From Ulva prolifera (lineage: Eukaryota; Chlorophyta; Ulvophyceae; Ulvales; Ulvaceae): DNA of 64,000 nt. Under the pieces are notes generated by a model. The model was given only the letters and a program-made list of their open reading frames with translations. It made no database searches and was not told where the DNA came from. A program made the translations under genes and the position numbers. The stretch spans positions 3,902,022 to 3,966,021 of the forward strand of contig CM041202.1 in NCBI GenBank assembly GCA_023078555.1, in the 5' to 3' direction. Positions 21,433-31,385 of the stretch are shown one piece after another; the stretch's first letter is position 1; every line of letters starts with the position of its first letter.

Positions 21433-24400
21433 ATGTCTAATCCTGAATCAGTCGAGAACTTTGATGCTGAAGCTATGGCTGATGCACAAAGACTCGAGGC
21501 TGAGCGCTCAGCCATGGCTGTAGCTGCTCAAGCCACAGGTAGGGCTGCAGGAGCTGGTGCTAGCTCACTAGGCCCTGCAGCCGGCACCCGAGGGCATGCT
21601 GCTGCTGCCCGAGCTGCCTCTCAGCTTGAGGCTGCCAATGCTATGGCAATGCGCGCCCAGGTTGAAGCAAACTCGCTCCGTGATGCTTTACAGCGAGCGG
21701 AACAGGCACGATCGGATGCTGAGGCTCAGGCTGCTGCGCTGCGAGCTATGGCTCAAGGCAATGCTGGCCCTGTCGCTGATCTCCATCCGCCTGGTACTGT
21801 AGTCGATGCTAATGCTATTGTAGATGCAATGAGAGCTGTGTCTGTGCGTGAACCCGCAATAGACAAAGGCAAGACCCCGTCTTGGGATTCTGCAAGGGGC
21901 GAGAGGTTCTCAACCTTTGAGTTCCGTGTCGAGCTATGGTTGAAAGGCCATGGCCTGTACCATTTGCTCACTGTTTTCCCCACTGGACCTGAGACAAGTG
22001 TCCATGATAAGGTGTTGGCTGTAGTCTGTTTTCAGCTGCCTGCACAGGACTTAGAGTATGTCCGGGTTCATACTACGCTGTGTGATATTTGGGCTGCCTT
22101 GAGAGCCAAGTATATGCCCAGCAAAGAGGCTGAGGTTAGGAGTCTCTGGGATAGGTTCTCTCGTGCCACGCTCAGAGGTGCCAGGGCAAAACAAGTTGAG
22201 GATTATTGTACACTCATCATGTCTCTGGTGAACCAGCTTACTGCTCTCGGTGCTGCGCCTGCTCCGTATCAGGTCAGCAACAAGTTGTTTGAGCCTCTCG
22301 GCCGAGAGTATGTATCATTGCGTAGTGAGCAGGGCGGAAAAGATTTCCTGACTCAAATAGTTGCCATTACCAACCATGCCCAGGCTTTAGATGCCTGTGG
22401 GCCCACACATGGTGGTGGCATAGCAGGCCGAGGCCACGGCCAAGGCCATGGCTACAGAGGGGGCAATGGGAACCGAGGACAACCGGCAGCTGTCGCCGCG
22501 ATCGCCAATGGCGAGACGCGCACCTGCCACGTATGCAAGAAGACTGGACACCTCCAGAAGGACTGCCCGGATCTGCATCCGGAAGTCAGGAAGTATCTTC
22601 AGATCCAGGCTGCCAACAACGCCAGCCGCCAGGGACGAGGCGCCGGCAGAGGACGCGGACGAGGACGAGGCAATGGCAACTCTGTTGCTGTCGTGCGATT
22701 TCCTAGCGACGACTTCTCCTTGACGGATGTTGCGCACCTGGGCGAAAGCCTGAACTTCCTGGTGGACAGCGGATCTGATGTCCATGTCATTAGGAACCCC
22801 GAGCTGTTCTTGTCAATGCATGCTGCATCTGTAGAGTGCATTCACCCAATAGGGGATGATGATATTCCAGTTCTGGGGGAGGGAACTATATGTTTCCGTC
22901 TGGGGTCCTATGTCACGATGGATGGGGAGATCAAGGATCTGACCATTGAGATCCCGAATTGCTTGTATGTGCCGCACTGTCCTTTCAACATTTTGTCTAC
23001 ACATTTGTTGAAGAATGTCGGCATCACCTTGCAAACGCGTGTGGCGACAGAAGGAGGTGATCTTGTTTTTGTACCTGGGTTTTCTGACCAGGCCATGGGC
23101 CACACGGAGGGTCGGATTACTCAATCGCATGACCACCAGAATCGGCCAGTGTTTGTTGTGACTACAGATGTGGGAAAGCCAGTCCTATGGGGCTCGCGAG
23201 TTAGTAATCCCGCTGTTTGGTCTGCTGCCAATTCGGTTGCGAAACTAGAGGATGACGAGGTCTCGTACAGTCGTGTAGCTGCTTTAGTTGGGTCTCCAAA
23301 TGTGCCTGGACAAGAAAAATTGAATACTACATTCTTGTCTCATGTTAGTTTCCTCACAGGAGCCACAAACCTGCGTCTGATGGCTAAGGCCAAGATGTAC
23401 CAGGGCTTGCGTATTGATCCAGCAAAAGTGAGCGCTGAGATAGACAAATGCCACGGCTGTATGATTGCTAGAAATGGTACCGGGTCTAGTAGCCAGCACG
23501 GCGAGACAGTCACGCACTCTTGTGCGACGTATCCGGGGGCGTGCTTGCATGCGGATGTTCTAGGTCCCATTACACCTATGGGAGTTGGGAAAGCAAAGTA
23601 TGCGCTGATTGTAGTTGATGAATTTTCCCGTTTTAGATTCACTATCCCTATGGATGCAAAGTCCAGAGTCCCTGAATTGCTAGTAGAGATCATAGAACAC
23701 TGCAATTCTACAGTTGTTCCTGGGCAAGTTGTCATCAAGAAAGGCCAGCCGCCTGTTCCAGGACGTGTTAGATTCCTGCGTGGTGACCGCGGCGGAGAAT
23801 TTCTGGGCCATGTCTTCCAGGCCTATCTTCGTGACAAGCACATTGTTTGGGAAGACTGTGCACCAGGCAATCATCAGGGCAATGGCATAGCTGAGCGTGA
23901 ATGTGGTGCCACTTCTGATAGACTGAGAGCGCTCATGTGTCCAACCAACATAACACGCCGTGCATGGCCTGAGGGGATGTTGTGTGGGACCGCTGCAGCG
24001 AATCTGGTTCCTAGTTCCGCTGTCATGAACCGCCTGAAGAGGGAACATCTTGCGGACAAGCTTGAGCGCCTTTTGGCCAATTTAGGTAGATATAGGAATG
24101 CGACGGGTAGGGATATCAATACAGTGCAGTCTGGGGGGGTCCATAAGACCACTGCCGACATTTCGGCTGTCGAACCTAGCAAAGAAACTATAGAACGAGT
24201 TAAGCAACAGATAGATCAAGCAAAAGAAAACGAAATGTTGCGGAAAGAGTGGATAGACAATGATCTTGCAGATGTCATCCCGTATATGTTGTTCTACAAA
24301 GAGACATATGACTCTGAGCGTGTCAAGCTCATGATTGCGCAGATGCTCCCATGGGGGCTGCCGGTCTACGTCTACCTTGATTCTGATAAGTTGCGTAGGT

Positions 24401-25188
24401 TAGACCCCAGGGGTGAACTTGTACTGTGGATGGGGCCAGGGCAAGGGCCCCACATGAATAGAGTCTTCCAGCGTTGCCCCGGGGGTGGCAGAGTGCTGGA
24501 GGTGCGGCAAATGGCATACAATGCTGCCATGTTGCGTGATCACTTGCGTACGCTAGATACTGTGACGCGGGGAAATGTGCCTCTGGTGCCTATGGGCCCG
24601 GAAGAGGAGCTGACGTTTGATCCCGATCTGGATAAGTGTGTGATGTCTGGTGCCCCTCCGTTTCCCGATCTGGATTTGATTGAGTCCCGCAAAGAGCACA
24701 TGCGCGTGCATGGCGCTGCTACTTTTGATTTCGATGGGTTCGCCATAGGTAGACAACTTGGTGAATTACATGACAGTGATTTTATCCAGCTGGCGCCCGC
24801 GCAGCATATGGAGGACACGCCAGAGTTGCGTGACTTGCGTGAGGAATTGCAAGTAGGTCGTAGCATCGCGCCCAGAGTCGGTGCGCCGGACGGTCCGGTA
24901 GAGTTGCAGGGAAGAACTAGGATGTCCACACCTGAGGTGGTAGAAGGAGTGCATGATGTCGTGCGCACGAAAGTGTTGGGGCAGACAGCAGTGCGCTACC
25001 CTCCTCAATCGGGGGAGATGTATGCCAATAGGGACGCTCTCAACTATTCAAAAGGTCCACAACTTCCGGGACTTGAGTGGCGCTCAGATCGACATGAGGC
25101 CCGTCACCAGGAGCCGTGCCCAGCAGGGGAGACCTCGGGAATCTGGCAGCCCTGCCAGAGCTGCGAGGTCAAATGCCCCACAGACTGA
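21433..25188 (+). CDS. copia-1 gag-protease-integrase (first 1251 codons of the polyprotein)
   Basis: ATG 254 bp after the LTR. Residues about 1-110 are Ala-rich coiled coil. A Retrotran_gag-like helical block follows, then a CCHC knuckle CHVCKKTGHLQKDC near residue 366 and a GRGRGRG tract. Protease active site VDSGSD is near residue 442. Integrase has KCHGC (CxxC), LHADVLGP, GDRGGEF and NGIAERE at about residues 676, 705, 783 and 816. Protease and integrase motifs are intact. The frame ends in the acidic linker between integrase and RT; the continuation is in another frame (see 24953-25441), so the reading frame is broken near 25010-25080, close to a GGGGGAG run. Confidence 0.93.
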   Translation: MSNPESVENFDAEAMADAQRLEAERSAMAVAAQATGRAAGAGASSLGPAAGTRGHAAAARAASQLEAANAMAMRAQVEANSLRDALQRAEQARSDAEAQAAALRAMAQGNAGPVADLHPPGTVVDANAIVDAMRAVSVREPAIDKGKTPSWDSARGERFSTFEFRVELWLKGHGLYHLLTVFPTGPETSVHDKVLAVVCFQLPAQDLEYVRVHTTLCDIWAALRAKYMPSKEAEVRSLWDRFSRATLRGARAKQVEDYCTLIMSLVNQLTALGAAPAPYQVSNKLFEPLGREYVSLRSEQGGKDFLTQIVAITNHAQALDACGPTHGGGIAGRGHGQGHGYRGGNGNRGQPAAVAAIANGETRTCHVCKKTGHLQKDCPDLHPEVRKYLQIQAANNASRQGRGAGRGRGRGRGNGNSVAVVRFPSDDFSLTDVAHLGESLNFLVDSGSDVHVIRNPELFLSMHAASVECIHPIGDDDIPVLGEGTICFRLGSYVTMDGEIKDLTIEIPNCLYVPHCPFNILSTHLLKNVGITLQTRVATEGGDLVFVPGFSDQAMGHTEGRITQSHDHQNRPVFVVTTDVGKPVLWGSRVSNPAVWSAANSVAKLEDDEVSYSRVAALVGSPNVPGQEKLNTTFLSHVSFLTGATNLRLMAKAKMYQGLRIDPAKVSAEIDKCHGCMIARNGTGSSSQHGETVTHSCATYPGACLHADVLGPITPMGVGKAKYALIVVDEFSRFRFTIPMDAKSRVPELLVEIIEHCNSTVVPGQVVIKKGQPPVPGRVRFLRGDRGGEFLGHVFQAYLRDKHIVWEDCAPGNHQGNGIAERECGATSDRLRALMCPTNITRRAWPEGMLCGTAAANLVPSSAVMNRLKREHLADKLERLLANLGRYRNATGRDINTVQSGGVHKTTADISAVEPSKETIERVKQQIDQAKENEMLRKEWIDNDLADVIPYMLFYKETYDSERVKLMIAQMLPWGLPVYVYLDSDKLRRLDPRGELVLWMGPGQGPHMNRVFQRCPGGGRVLEVRQMAYNAAMLRDHLRTLDTVTRGNVPLVPMGPEEELTFDPDLDKCVMSGAPPFPDLDLIESRKEHMRVHGAATFDFDGFAIGRQLGELHDSDFIQLAPAQHMEDTPELRDLREELQVGRSIAPRVGAPDGPVELQGRTRMSTPEVVEGVHDVVRTKVLGQTAVRYPPQSGEMYANRDALNYSKGPQLPGLEWRSDRHEARHQEPCPAGETSGIWQPCQSCEVKCPTD

Positions 25189-25441
25189 TGAGGTGAGCGT
25201 CATGGACGGCGTTGAGGAACAACATCCGCTGCCAACTGCCGCGGCGGGAGCAGCTGCCCCGCCGCAAGGTGACGCAATTGATGTTGGGGGACCCTCCCTT
25301 GACATGCCCGGGTTTGGCCAAGCTATGGCTAGCCGCCTGGGTCCGGGGGAGGAATTCATGTTCAGTTCAAGAGGCGGATTTGTCCCTAGGGGAGAGGTAA
25401 GGCAACCTACCTGTCGTTGGAGAGTCCATGCATTCTGCTAA
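24953..25441 (+). pseudogene. copia-1 integrase-RT linker in +1 frame
   Basis: Reads IDMRPVTRSRAQQGR and then an acidic, Pro/Ala-rich stretch to EEFMFSSRGGFVP. It is the part of the polyprotein linker that copia-2 encodes in a single frame. A second shift near 25400-25440 leads into the RT frame. Two small indels within about 400 bp in an otherwise young element suggest base-calling errors or very recent decay. Confidence 0.6.
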
Positions 25442-27344
25442 GGAGATTAGTTTGCATGATGACGCTGCTGCTGAGGCCCATGGGCAAGAAGCGCAGTCTG
25501 GTCTAGTTAGACAAAAATGGAACCCGCTTGTACGCAGGCGCTTGATTCCACATGCAGATGTTGCTGCGATAGATGTTGTAGCTTGTGATGAGGAGCATAG
25601 TGATGTGAGTGAGCAGACAGTAGCACCAAAGGTTGCGGGTAGTTCAAGCATGGCAGCTACGGCTGACAGTGCGTTGCTTGATGCAGAGGTAGCTGAGCAT
25701 GTGGAACATGGCGGTGGTCAGTCAAGCCGGCGACGTCCATCCCGCCGGGTTGCTGCTGTCATGAAGAAGAGACCTGCTGATCCAGACAATCCACCCTGGA
25801 AGGCAGCGTTGGCTGGGCCTGATAGGGAGAAGTGGATGGTAGCTCTGGAGGAAGAGGTGAACTCTTTGAGTGAGCATGGCACCTATGAATTGGTAGAATT
25901 GCCAGTAGGGGCTAAGGCCATCTCTGGTAAATGGGTCATGAAGATTAAGAGGGGACCTACAGGAGAGATCCAGCGTTACAAGGCGCGGTATGTTGCTAGA
26001 GGGTTTACCCAGGAGGAGGGTGTAGATTTCTTTGAGACGTGGGCTCCAGTAGGGAGCTATGCCACTCTTCGTGTTGTTCTGTCAATAGCTGCAGTGGAAG
26101 ATTTAGAGATGAAACACGTAGACATCCAGTGTGCTTTTCTCAATGGGGTCATGAATGAGACTGTTTATGTAGAACAACCCCAGGTTTTGAACGATGGCAC
26201 CAGTCGAGTGTGGAAACTGCTTAAGACCCTGTATGGCTTGAAGCAAGCAGCACGTGAATGGCACAAGGCGCTTGCACGTCTACTGGGTGAGATGGGCTTT
26301 GTTCGCTCATACTCAGATCCTGCACTGTATGTTAGGAAAACTGGTAGATGTTTCATCTTCCTATGGGTTGATGATTTGTTTATCTTCGGACGGTCCACGG
26401 GCCTGAAGGAGTTGATAGACCGAATTTTCAAAGTGTTCACTGGAAGGAACTTAGGCGATTTGTCTTGGGCATTAGGCGCCTCTATCAAGCGTGACAGGAA
26501 GAAGAGGACGATCACGTTGTCCCAAGAGCAGAAGATTGTGAATCTTCTAGAAAAGTTTAGCATGGCAGATTGTAGACCCAGTCCGACTCCACTGGTGCCA
26601 CGGCAACAGTTGAGGAGTGCGAAGGACTACCCTGACCTTGAGGTTGCCACTCAGGCAGAGCACGCTCAGTTCATGAGTGCTGTAGGGGGAATCCAGTACC
26701 TGGCTGTAGTTACGCGACCTGATATTTCTTATGCCTGTAATGCTTTGGCCAAGCATATGGGGTGTAGCTTAAAGGAGCATTGGTCAGCGGTGCAGCATGT
26801 GCTGAGATACCTGCAGTCCACGATTGGACTTTGTATGGTGTTTAAGGGCTCGTCTGAGAAGAGCTGTTTGCTTGAGGGATACACTGATGCTGATTTTGCA
26901 AATGACAAGAGTTTGAAGATCATAAGTGGCCTACTCCTACGGGTGTATGGCAATACTGTGTTCTGGAGGTCAAAGAGACAAGCGATCACAGCTGGTGATA
27001 CGACCGAGGCAGAATTGATAGCAATGAGTAGTGCAGCAAACGAGTTGATGTGGGCCAAGCAATTGTTGCTAGACTTGCATCTTCGTCCAGAAAAACCGGT
27101 GCTTTGGGGAGATAATAAAAGTGCGAATATCCTTGCAAACAATCCAATCTCTAGTGATAGGTCCAAACATATTCGAGTGCGGCACCTACGGGTCCGAGAA
27201 TTTGTAGAGGCGGATGAGATCCAAGTGCAATGGGTAGGGACCAAAGACCAGTTAGCTGATGTCTTCACTAAGGTTTTGCCTGGACCTGCATTGAAGGACG
27301 TTCAAGAGAAGCTGCATCTAATTCAAGATCAGAAGACCTTCTAG
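25401..27344 (+). CDS. copia-1 reverse transcriptase-RNase H
   Basis: Open from 25401 (TAA at 25398), first ATG 25428. RT begins with KAALAGPDREKW and KWVMKIKRG, then YKARYVARGF, HVDIQCAFLNG (catalytic Asp), LYGLKQAAREWH and FLWVDDLFIFG (catalytic VDD near 26370). RNase H has GYTDADFAN (about 26883), TEAELIAMS and LWGDNKSANIL (about 27110), and the conserved end DQLADVFTKVLPGP. The stop is nine bases before the 3' LTR, within reach of the PPT. All catalytic acids are present. Confidence 0.94.
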   Translation, partial: GNLPVVGESMHSAKEISLHDDAAAEAHGQEAQSGLVRQKWNPLVRRRLIPHADVAAIDVVACDEEHSDVSEQTVAPKVAGSSSMAATADSALLDAEVAEHVEHGGGQSSRRRPSRRVAAVMKKRPADPDNPPWKAALAGPDREKWMVALEEEVNSLSEHGTYELVELPVGAKAISGKWVMKIKRGPTGEIQRYKARYVARGFTQEEGVDFFETWAPVGSYATLRVVLSIAAVEDLEMKHVDIQCAFLNGVMNETVYVEQPQVLNDGTSRVWKLLKTLYGLKQAAREWHKALARLLGEMGFVRSYSDPALYVRKTGRCFIFLWVDDLFIFGRSTGLKELIDRIFKVFTGRNLGDLSWALGASIKRDRKKRTITLSQEQKIVNLLEKFSMADCRPSPTPLVPRQQLRSAKDYPDLEVATQAEHAQFMSAVGGIQYLAVVTRPDISYACNALAKHMGCSLKEHWSAVQHVLRYLQSTIGLCMVFKGSSEKSCLLEGYTDADFANDKSLKIISGLLLRVYGNTVFWRSKRQAITAGDTTEAELIAMSSAANELMWAKQLLLDLHLRPEKPVLWGDNKSANILANNPISSDRSKHIRVRHLRVREFVEADEIQVQWVGTKDQLADVFTKVLPGPALKDVQEKLHLIQDQKTF

Positions 27345-27349
27345 GGGAG
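27343..27349 (+). promoter_or_regulatory. copia-1 polypurine tract
   Basis: AGGGGAG directly before the TGTCAT start of the 3' LTR, the plus-strand primer site. Confidence 0.8.
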
Positions 27350-27724
27350 TGTCATAAATCAGTGTCTAGGTACACCTGCAATGCATGACGCGCAAGTCTG
27401 CGCATGGGTATGGTGGCCAAGGGCCCAACCCGTGTTATGTTAGGATAGTATGCATGAGCATACTTGGGGCGCTCCGTGAGCGGCTCGCCCCGGGCCATTG
27501 TCATTGGGCCACAGTAGACATGCACGAATGGTCGCATATAGTCGTATGCGTCCAAGTCTGAAGTAACCTTTCTCTTACATCTTCCATAGGTTCCTGCACT
27601 GTCTTGCATCCAGTGCAGTATTATCCCTGATCTGTGTAGTGACCTTTCGTACGACCTGGCGGCTCTCCAGGTATAGGCACTACTAACCTCCTAATGCACA
27701 CATAATAGGTTCTCGTTTATAACA
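27350..27724 (+). repeat. copia-1 3' LTR
   Basis: 375 bp, two mismatches to the 5' LTR. Ends TTATAACA, followed by TSD CGCAC. Confidence 0.96.
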
Positions 27725-27863
27725 CGCACATGGGCAACTCGAAGTCCGCGTCAGCAGAGGACACAGCCGTGACCAGACACTCTTCCTAGTCAACGCAGAA
27801 GACATGCACGACGACAAGTTCGAAACGAACAACGTCGTCATCCCTGATCTACTCACAGATTAA
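27725..27863 (+). pseudogene. Helitron/PIF1-type helicase, 3' part
   Basis: After the duplicated CGCAC, the helicase frame resumes with HGQLEVRVSRG, the conserved motif VI (HGQLYVALSR in the family), and runs 40 more codons to TAA at 27861. Joining across the 5-bp duplication restores the frame with no lost base. The normally conserved A-L-S is V-V-S here (VRVSR), so helicase decay may have begun. Confidence 0.88.
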
Positions 27864-28495
27864 CGAAATCAAAGTTTGTCATCCTACTTCATATCATATG
27901 TGTAACAAAATTGAGGTGTCTGCTGTGCATTTTGTCAACTGACATCGTTGTCATCCCTAATCTATTGACTGATTAGAAATTATGCTATTTGTTGCTAAGT
28001 CACTCTATACCACACCTAGTATGTCAACATTGCTTCGTAAATGCTTGAATTGCACCTCTGTCCCTGCTAATCTAAATGATTGCTACAACAATTACAATAC
28101 AATTGTCGCTACAACGAACTTTATGCTTTCCTAACTTATGCTCATTCACTCTTCTATATTCACAAAGTCGCATTTGTGATGATGCTATGCAAGTTACATC
28201 ACATACTTTCGTCTATGCAGTCACTTTGCAAGCAATCAACAAAGCATGCAATTGCATAGTGAGAATTGCTGCAAAAATATTCCACACATCCGCAGCCGCA
28301 TATCACTTGCAATGTATCAACTACCTGACTTGCAACTACCTGACTTGAACGGCGAAGTGACGGACCTCTACAGTTGTAATTTGCGTTCCTACACCTGCGC
28401 ATTACACGTTCTTAAATCAGCTGCAGCTACGCTACCGGTCTATGCTATTGAAGCGAACACGCTCCAGCTACAGTTGCTTTTCAAATATGCAGGCT
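27864..28495. other. no recognisable gene
   Basis: AT-rich, polypyrimidine-containing sequence downstream of the helicase. A Helitron 3' end (short hairpin plus CTRR) was looked for and not found convincingly. Confidence 0.3.
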
Positions 28496-28499
28496 AACG

Positions 28500-29045
28500 C
28501 TGCAGCCTCGGTTCCCCTGTAGCCACCACGCTATCTGCACCTCTCCGCCACGGTGGTAAACAGCCGCTTCGAGCCCTGCTGAAATATCACATATTTTGCT
28601 CAACTCCTTTGCATTATATTTACTGCGACAGAAATCAATTGCACTGAGCGTCGAGCACCATGCGTCGAGCCGCAGAGCGCCGCAGCTGCGATGCACCTCT
28701 GGCCACGCTGGCTGCAGCGCCCCGCCAGCATCGACCTTCGTGCTTAAGCTTCGAGTATCAAAGCGTAAGCGCCCCCCGAAGATGGGCTCTTCGCTTGTCT
28801 ATCTATCTATGTATCGATTGTCCGGCGGCAGCCTCATTGTGGCATCACCTCTGCACAAGAGCTTCAGCATCAGCTTCGCATCTATGCATCTGCTTCAAAA
28901 CAGTCTGCAACGCCGGTCGCTTCGTGGTCGCGTCATATCTCTGCAGCGATATCGGACGTCGAAGCTTCGCTGCACCTCTGGCCACGCAGCTTGCAGCAAC
29001 GCTCCGCCACGGATGCGGCCGCTTCAGGCTCTGCTGAGGCATTAC
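28500..29045 (-). repeat. diverged satellite unit, inverted orientation
   Basis: Carries the landmarks of the 14.4-17.5 kb satellite in reverse: GCACCTCTGGCCACGCTGGC, GCGCCCCCCGAAGATGGGCT (a broken version of the GC hairpin), TTGTCCGGCGGC, and GCTCCGCCACGGATGCGGCC. Substantially diverged, so it is an old dispersed copy. Confidence 0.82.
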
Positions 29046-29322
29046 ATATTCGAATTAAACATCTTGCTTTGCAACTTTGTGAGCGAATTGCGATCAATTC
29101 TGGAAAGTGAATAAGGCATTGAATGATTTTCCATTCTAAGCCAGAACATTAACCGATGTCTACACAACGCCTATTGATGCGAAATGACAACTATTGGCAT
29201 CTCCAGGTTCAACAAGAACAAGGGCTTTCCAAATATATAAATACTTTTGTGATCCAAGTTTTCGTTGGGTCTGTATAATGGAAAATGTTTATACTGTTAT
29301 TCTATACTTTGATACCCAGGGT

Positions 29323-29459
29323 GTGTATGTAGTTACAAAGGACAGAGGCCGGGCAACGAGCCGTTGCCATGAATACACACGCAAATCCACTCACGCAGTC
29401 ATGGCACTAGGCCGGGTACGAGCACGTACCACAGCCCGGCCGGTGATGCCAGCCAAAGA
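29323..29459 (-). repeat. LINE 3' UTR and TACA-type tail, copy 1
   Basis: Immediately follows the LINE ORF stop at 29460 on the - strand. Contains GTGGATTTGCGTGTGTATTC and GGCAACGGCTCG, and ends in ...TTTGTAACTACATACACAC. The same segment recurs at 30006-30080 and 40035-40145. Confidence 0.78.
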
Positions 29460-30000
29460 TTAAAGCCCGGCACGGAGCACAAGAGCATTCCCCTTGCAAA
29501 ACGCCACACTCATCCGGCGCAGAGCATTCGTCACAAACAAAGCACGGTTCACCTTACCACACCGAGAAGCAACCTCCGCCAGCCGATTCAAGTGATTCAT
29601 GGCAGGCCGTCCCAAGCGACCATGCGCCTCATGCGATAACGGCACAAAACTATACGCATCAGGGTCGTACAAACAATAAGCAGTGCGTTTCTGCACGTCC
29701 CGTGTCTCCGCAGCACCCCCGTCATGTCGGGCCGCACGGCCGCAATGGGAATCAGCACAGGGGATCACAACAGTCACATCTCCTATACACAAAGCATTAC
29801 CCGGCGGCATAAACATGATGTCCCCCAGTTTCTCCTGGGCCACCGCCCTGAACACCTACTCCAGCGCCGTCGCCTGCGCGGCAGCGGCCTGCTCCCCAGG
29901 CCCCGCCGGATCCTGGCCACCCGGCGCCGCTGCCGCCGCCAGGGCTGCCGCCTGCGCTGCGTCGGGCGCGTGGCGCCCCATCTGGGCGTTGTGTCCAGCG
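29460..30000 (-). pseudogene. LINE ORF C-terminal fragment
   Basis: C terminus of a non-LTR retrotransposon polyprotein. From about 30000 down, one frame reads through an Ala/Gln-rich segment, an amber stop at 29856-29858, then VFRAVAQEKLGDIMFMPPG, AYSFVPLSHEAHGRLGRP, AMNHLNRLAEVA and RALRRMSVAFCKGNALVLRAG-like sequence to the stop at 29460. The pattern of S...GRLG.PA...L..LA near the end is typical of plant/algal LINE polyproteins. 5'-truncated, as usual for LINEs. The truncation point abuts another 3' tail (30006-30080). Confidence 0.6.
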
Positions 30001-30005
30001 TGCGC

Positions 30006-30080
30006 ATGTATGTATGTAGGTACAAAGGATAGAGGCCGGGCATCGAGCCATTGCCAGGAATTCACACGCAAATCCACTCA
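30006..30080 (-). repeat. LINE 3' tail, copy 2
   Basis: Short, strongly 5'-truncated copy of the same LINE 3' end, including (TACA)n. The LINE fragment 29460-30000 begins right at its tail, in the same orientation. Confidence 0.7.
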
Positions 30081-30454
30081 TTCACCAGTGCCGTGCACGT
30101 CCACTACGGGCAAGTGCACTGCACATGAGAAACTACAAAAGCGTCTTCACAAGTAGAAAAAACACAGGCACCCAGCTTCACAAGGAAGCTGCTAGTCATC
30201 AACCACGCAGCCCATCGTCGCATGATCGTCAACGCCGTTGCAGCAAACAGCGCTGGCGTACAGCCAGCAGGGGACCATCTCCTCACGCATCGCAAATGCT
30301 CAGAGAGCGGGGTATCGTAGCGGATGAACATGGGATCATAAATTCCACACTGGGAACCTGTACGCAGCAGCTGGGTGCCGACAGAATTGGCTGTACGCAG
30401 CAGTGCAGCAGGACGCAAGACCGCTGAAGCCATGATCATCTCGAAGCCGCTAGG

Positions 30455-30955
30455 GCGCTATAAGGCCGTGTTCAGTGGCGGTGGGCGCTCAGAGCGGATT
30501 CGGACTCTGCGACCGGGTCTAGACAGGCTCCGTGTTCAGTGGCGAATAGTGCCATCGGGACGCACAGCACCGCGAATGCAACGAGCCGTCTAAACACTTC
30601 CAAACTGCACGTCTGAGCTCTGTGTGACCTTGTATGATGTCCTGTGGTGTGCGAGATGCGTTCTTCCTCTGATGCCGATGCGGAAGGCCCGCGGTGGCCT
30701 GTTGCCTTCTGGTCTGATAGCGAGGAAGATCTATTGATCCATGAGTACATGTTAGCTGATAATAAATGGCTGGACGATCTCGACGACGTAGATTTGGATT
30801 ACATTCGCGAGCTGCGTCAAGTACGTCTTGGGCGCAGAGTACTCACTTGGATGTACATGTACGCCTTGGTGCACGTTCACCGAGTCAGACGCAAATGTCG
30901 ATGGGAAAGCAAGAGACCAAACAAAACAAACCACGTATATGCACAGTATTCATGA
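30455..30955 (+). mobile_element. possible PIF/Harbinger-type remnant
   Basis: TATAA|GGCCGTGTTCAGTGGCGG near 30459-30480 looks like a Harbinger terminal repeat after a TWA target; GGCTCCGTGTTCAGTGGCGA repeats internally at 30527. The + strand ORF 30656-30955 (MRSSSDADAEGPRW..., DSEEDLLIHEYMLADNKWLD, ELRQVRLGRR) resembles the acidic-then-basic N terminus of Harbinger transposases. The catalytic part and the other end are missing. Tentative. Confidence 0.35.
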
Positions 30956-31062
30956 TCGGCGGTCAGGTAGGTGTTCGAGGTCGTTCCCTGGCACATCTGA
31001 GTCTGTGCGTCCTGCCTGAGCGTCTGCGTCCACGCCCTATGCTGTGCGTCCTCCCTGTGCGC

Positions 31063-31064
<2 letters not shown>

Positions 31065-31099
<35 letters not shown>
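31065..31099 (+). repeat. poly-C tract, 35 bp
   Basis: Uninterrupted run of 35 C inside what should be the outer third of the copia-2 3' LTR. Confidence 0.95.
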
Positions 31100-31100
<1 letters not shown>

Positions 31101-31368
31101 AGGTAGAACCGAGGAAACGCGTAAGAGGAGATAAGTGCTAATACCGTAAGACAGTAATGAGAATGGTTACAGATCTCAGTGTGCACATGCTTATATGCAC
31201 ACTGAACACTCAACACTCAAGGTTACGGCGGGAAACCCTCGCACGATCTCTCTCACTACATCGAGACGATCCTAGCTGGCGGCTTACCCCTACACTGGAT
31301 CCGCGGATCGTTCGTGCATGGATGCACCTGTCACCACACTGCTGCCCGCAGGCTCATGCATTGTGACA
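31100..31368 (-). repeat. copia-2 3' LTR (outer end lost)
   Basis: About 269 bp matching the inner part of the copia-2 5' LTR (37338-37604), with the ...GCATTGTGACA end followed by CTCCCCCATAAA, the complement of a PPT (TTTATGGGGGAG). Beyond 31100 the similarity ends at the poly-C tract. Confidence 0.85.
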
Positions 31369-31385
31369 CTCCCCCATAAACCCTG

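Larger units (their letters stand above)
20805..27724 (+). mobile_element. copia-1: near-complete Ty1/copia element, TSD CGCAC
   Basis: 6920 bp with two 375-bp LTRs (20805-21179 and 27350-27724) that differ at only two positions that I found (one G/A, one C/A). A PBS-like TGGTATCGGTGATG starts directly after the 5' LTR at 21180, and a PPT (AGGGGAG, 27343-27349) abuts the 3' LTR. Target duplication CGCAC lies at 20800-20804 and 27725-27729. Young insertion. Confidence 0.96.

Noticed and set aside
25186-25230. CTGATGAG in copia-1 as a third hammerhead
   Set aside because: No stem II closure and no GAAA follow; it is within the polyprotein linker.
29683-30156. Plus-strand ORF over the LINE fragment
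   Set aside because: Antisense shadow of the LINE C terminus; the minus strand has recognisable LINE motifs.
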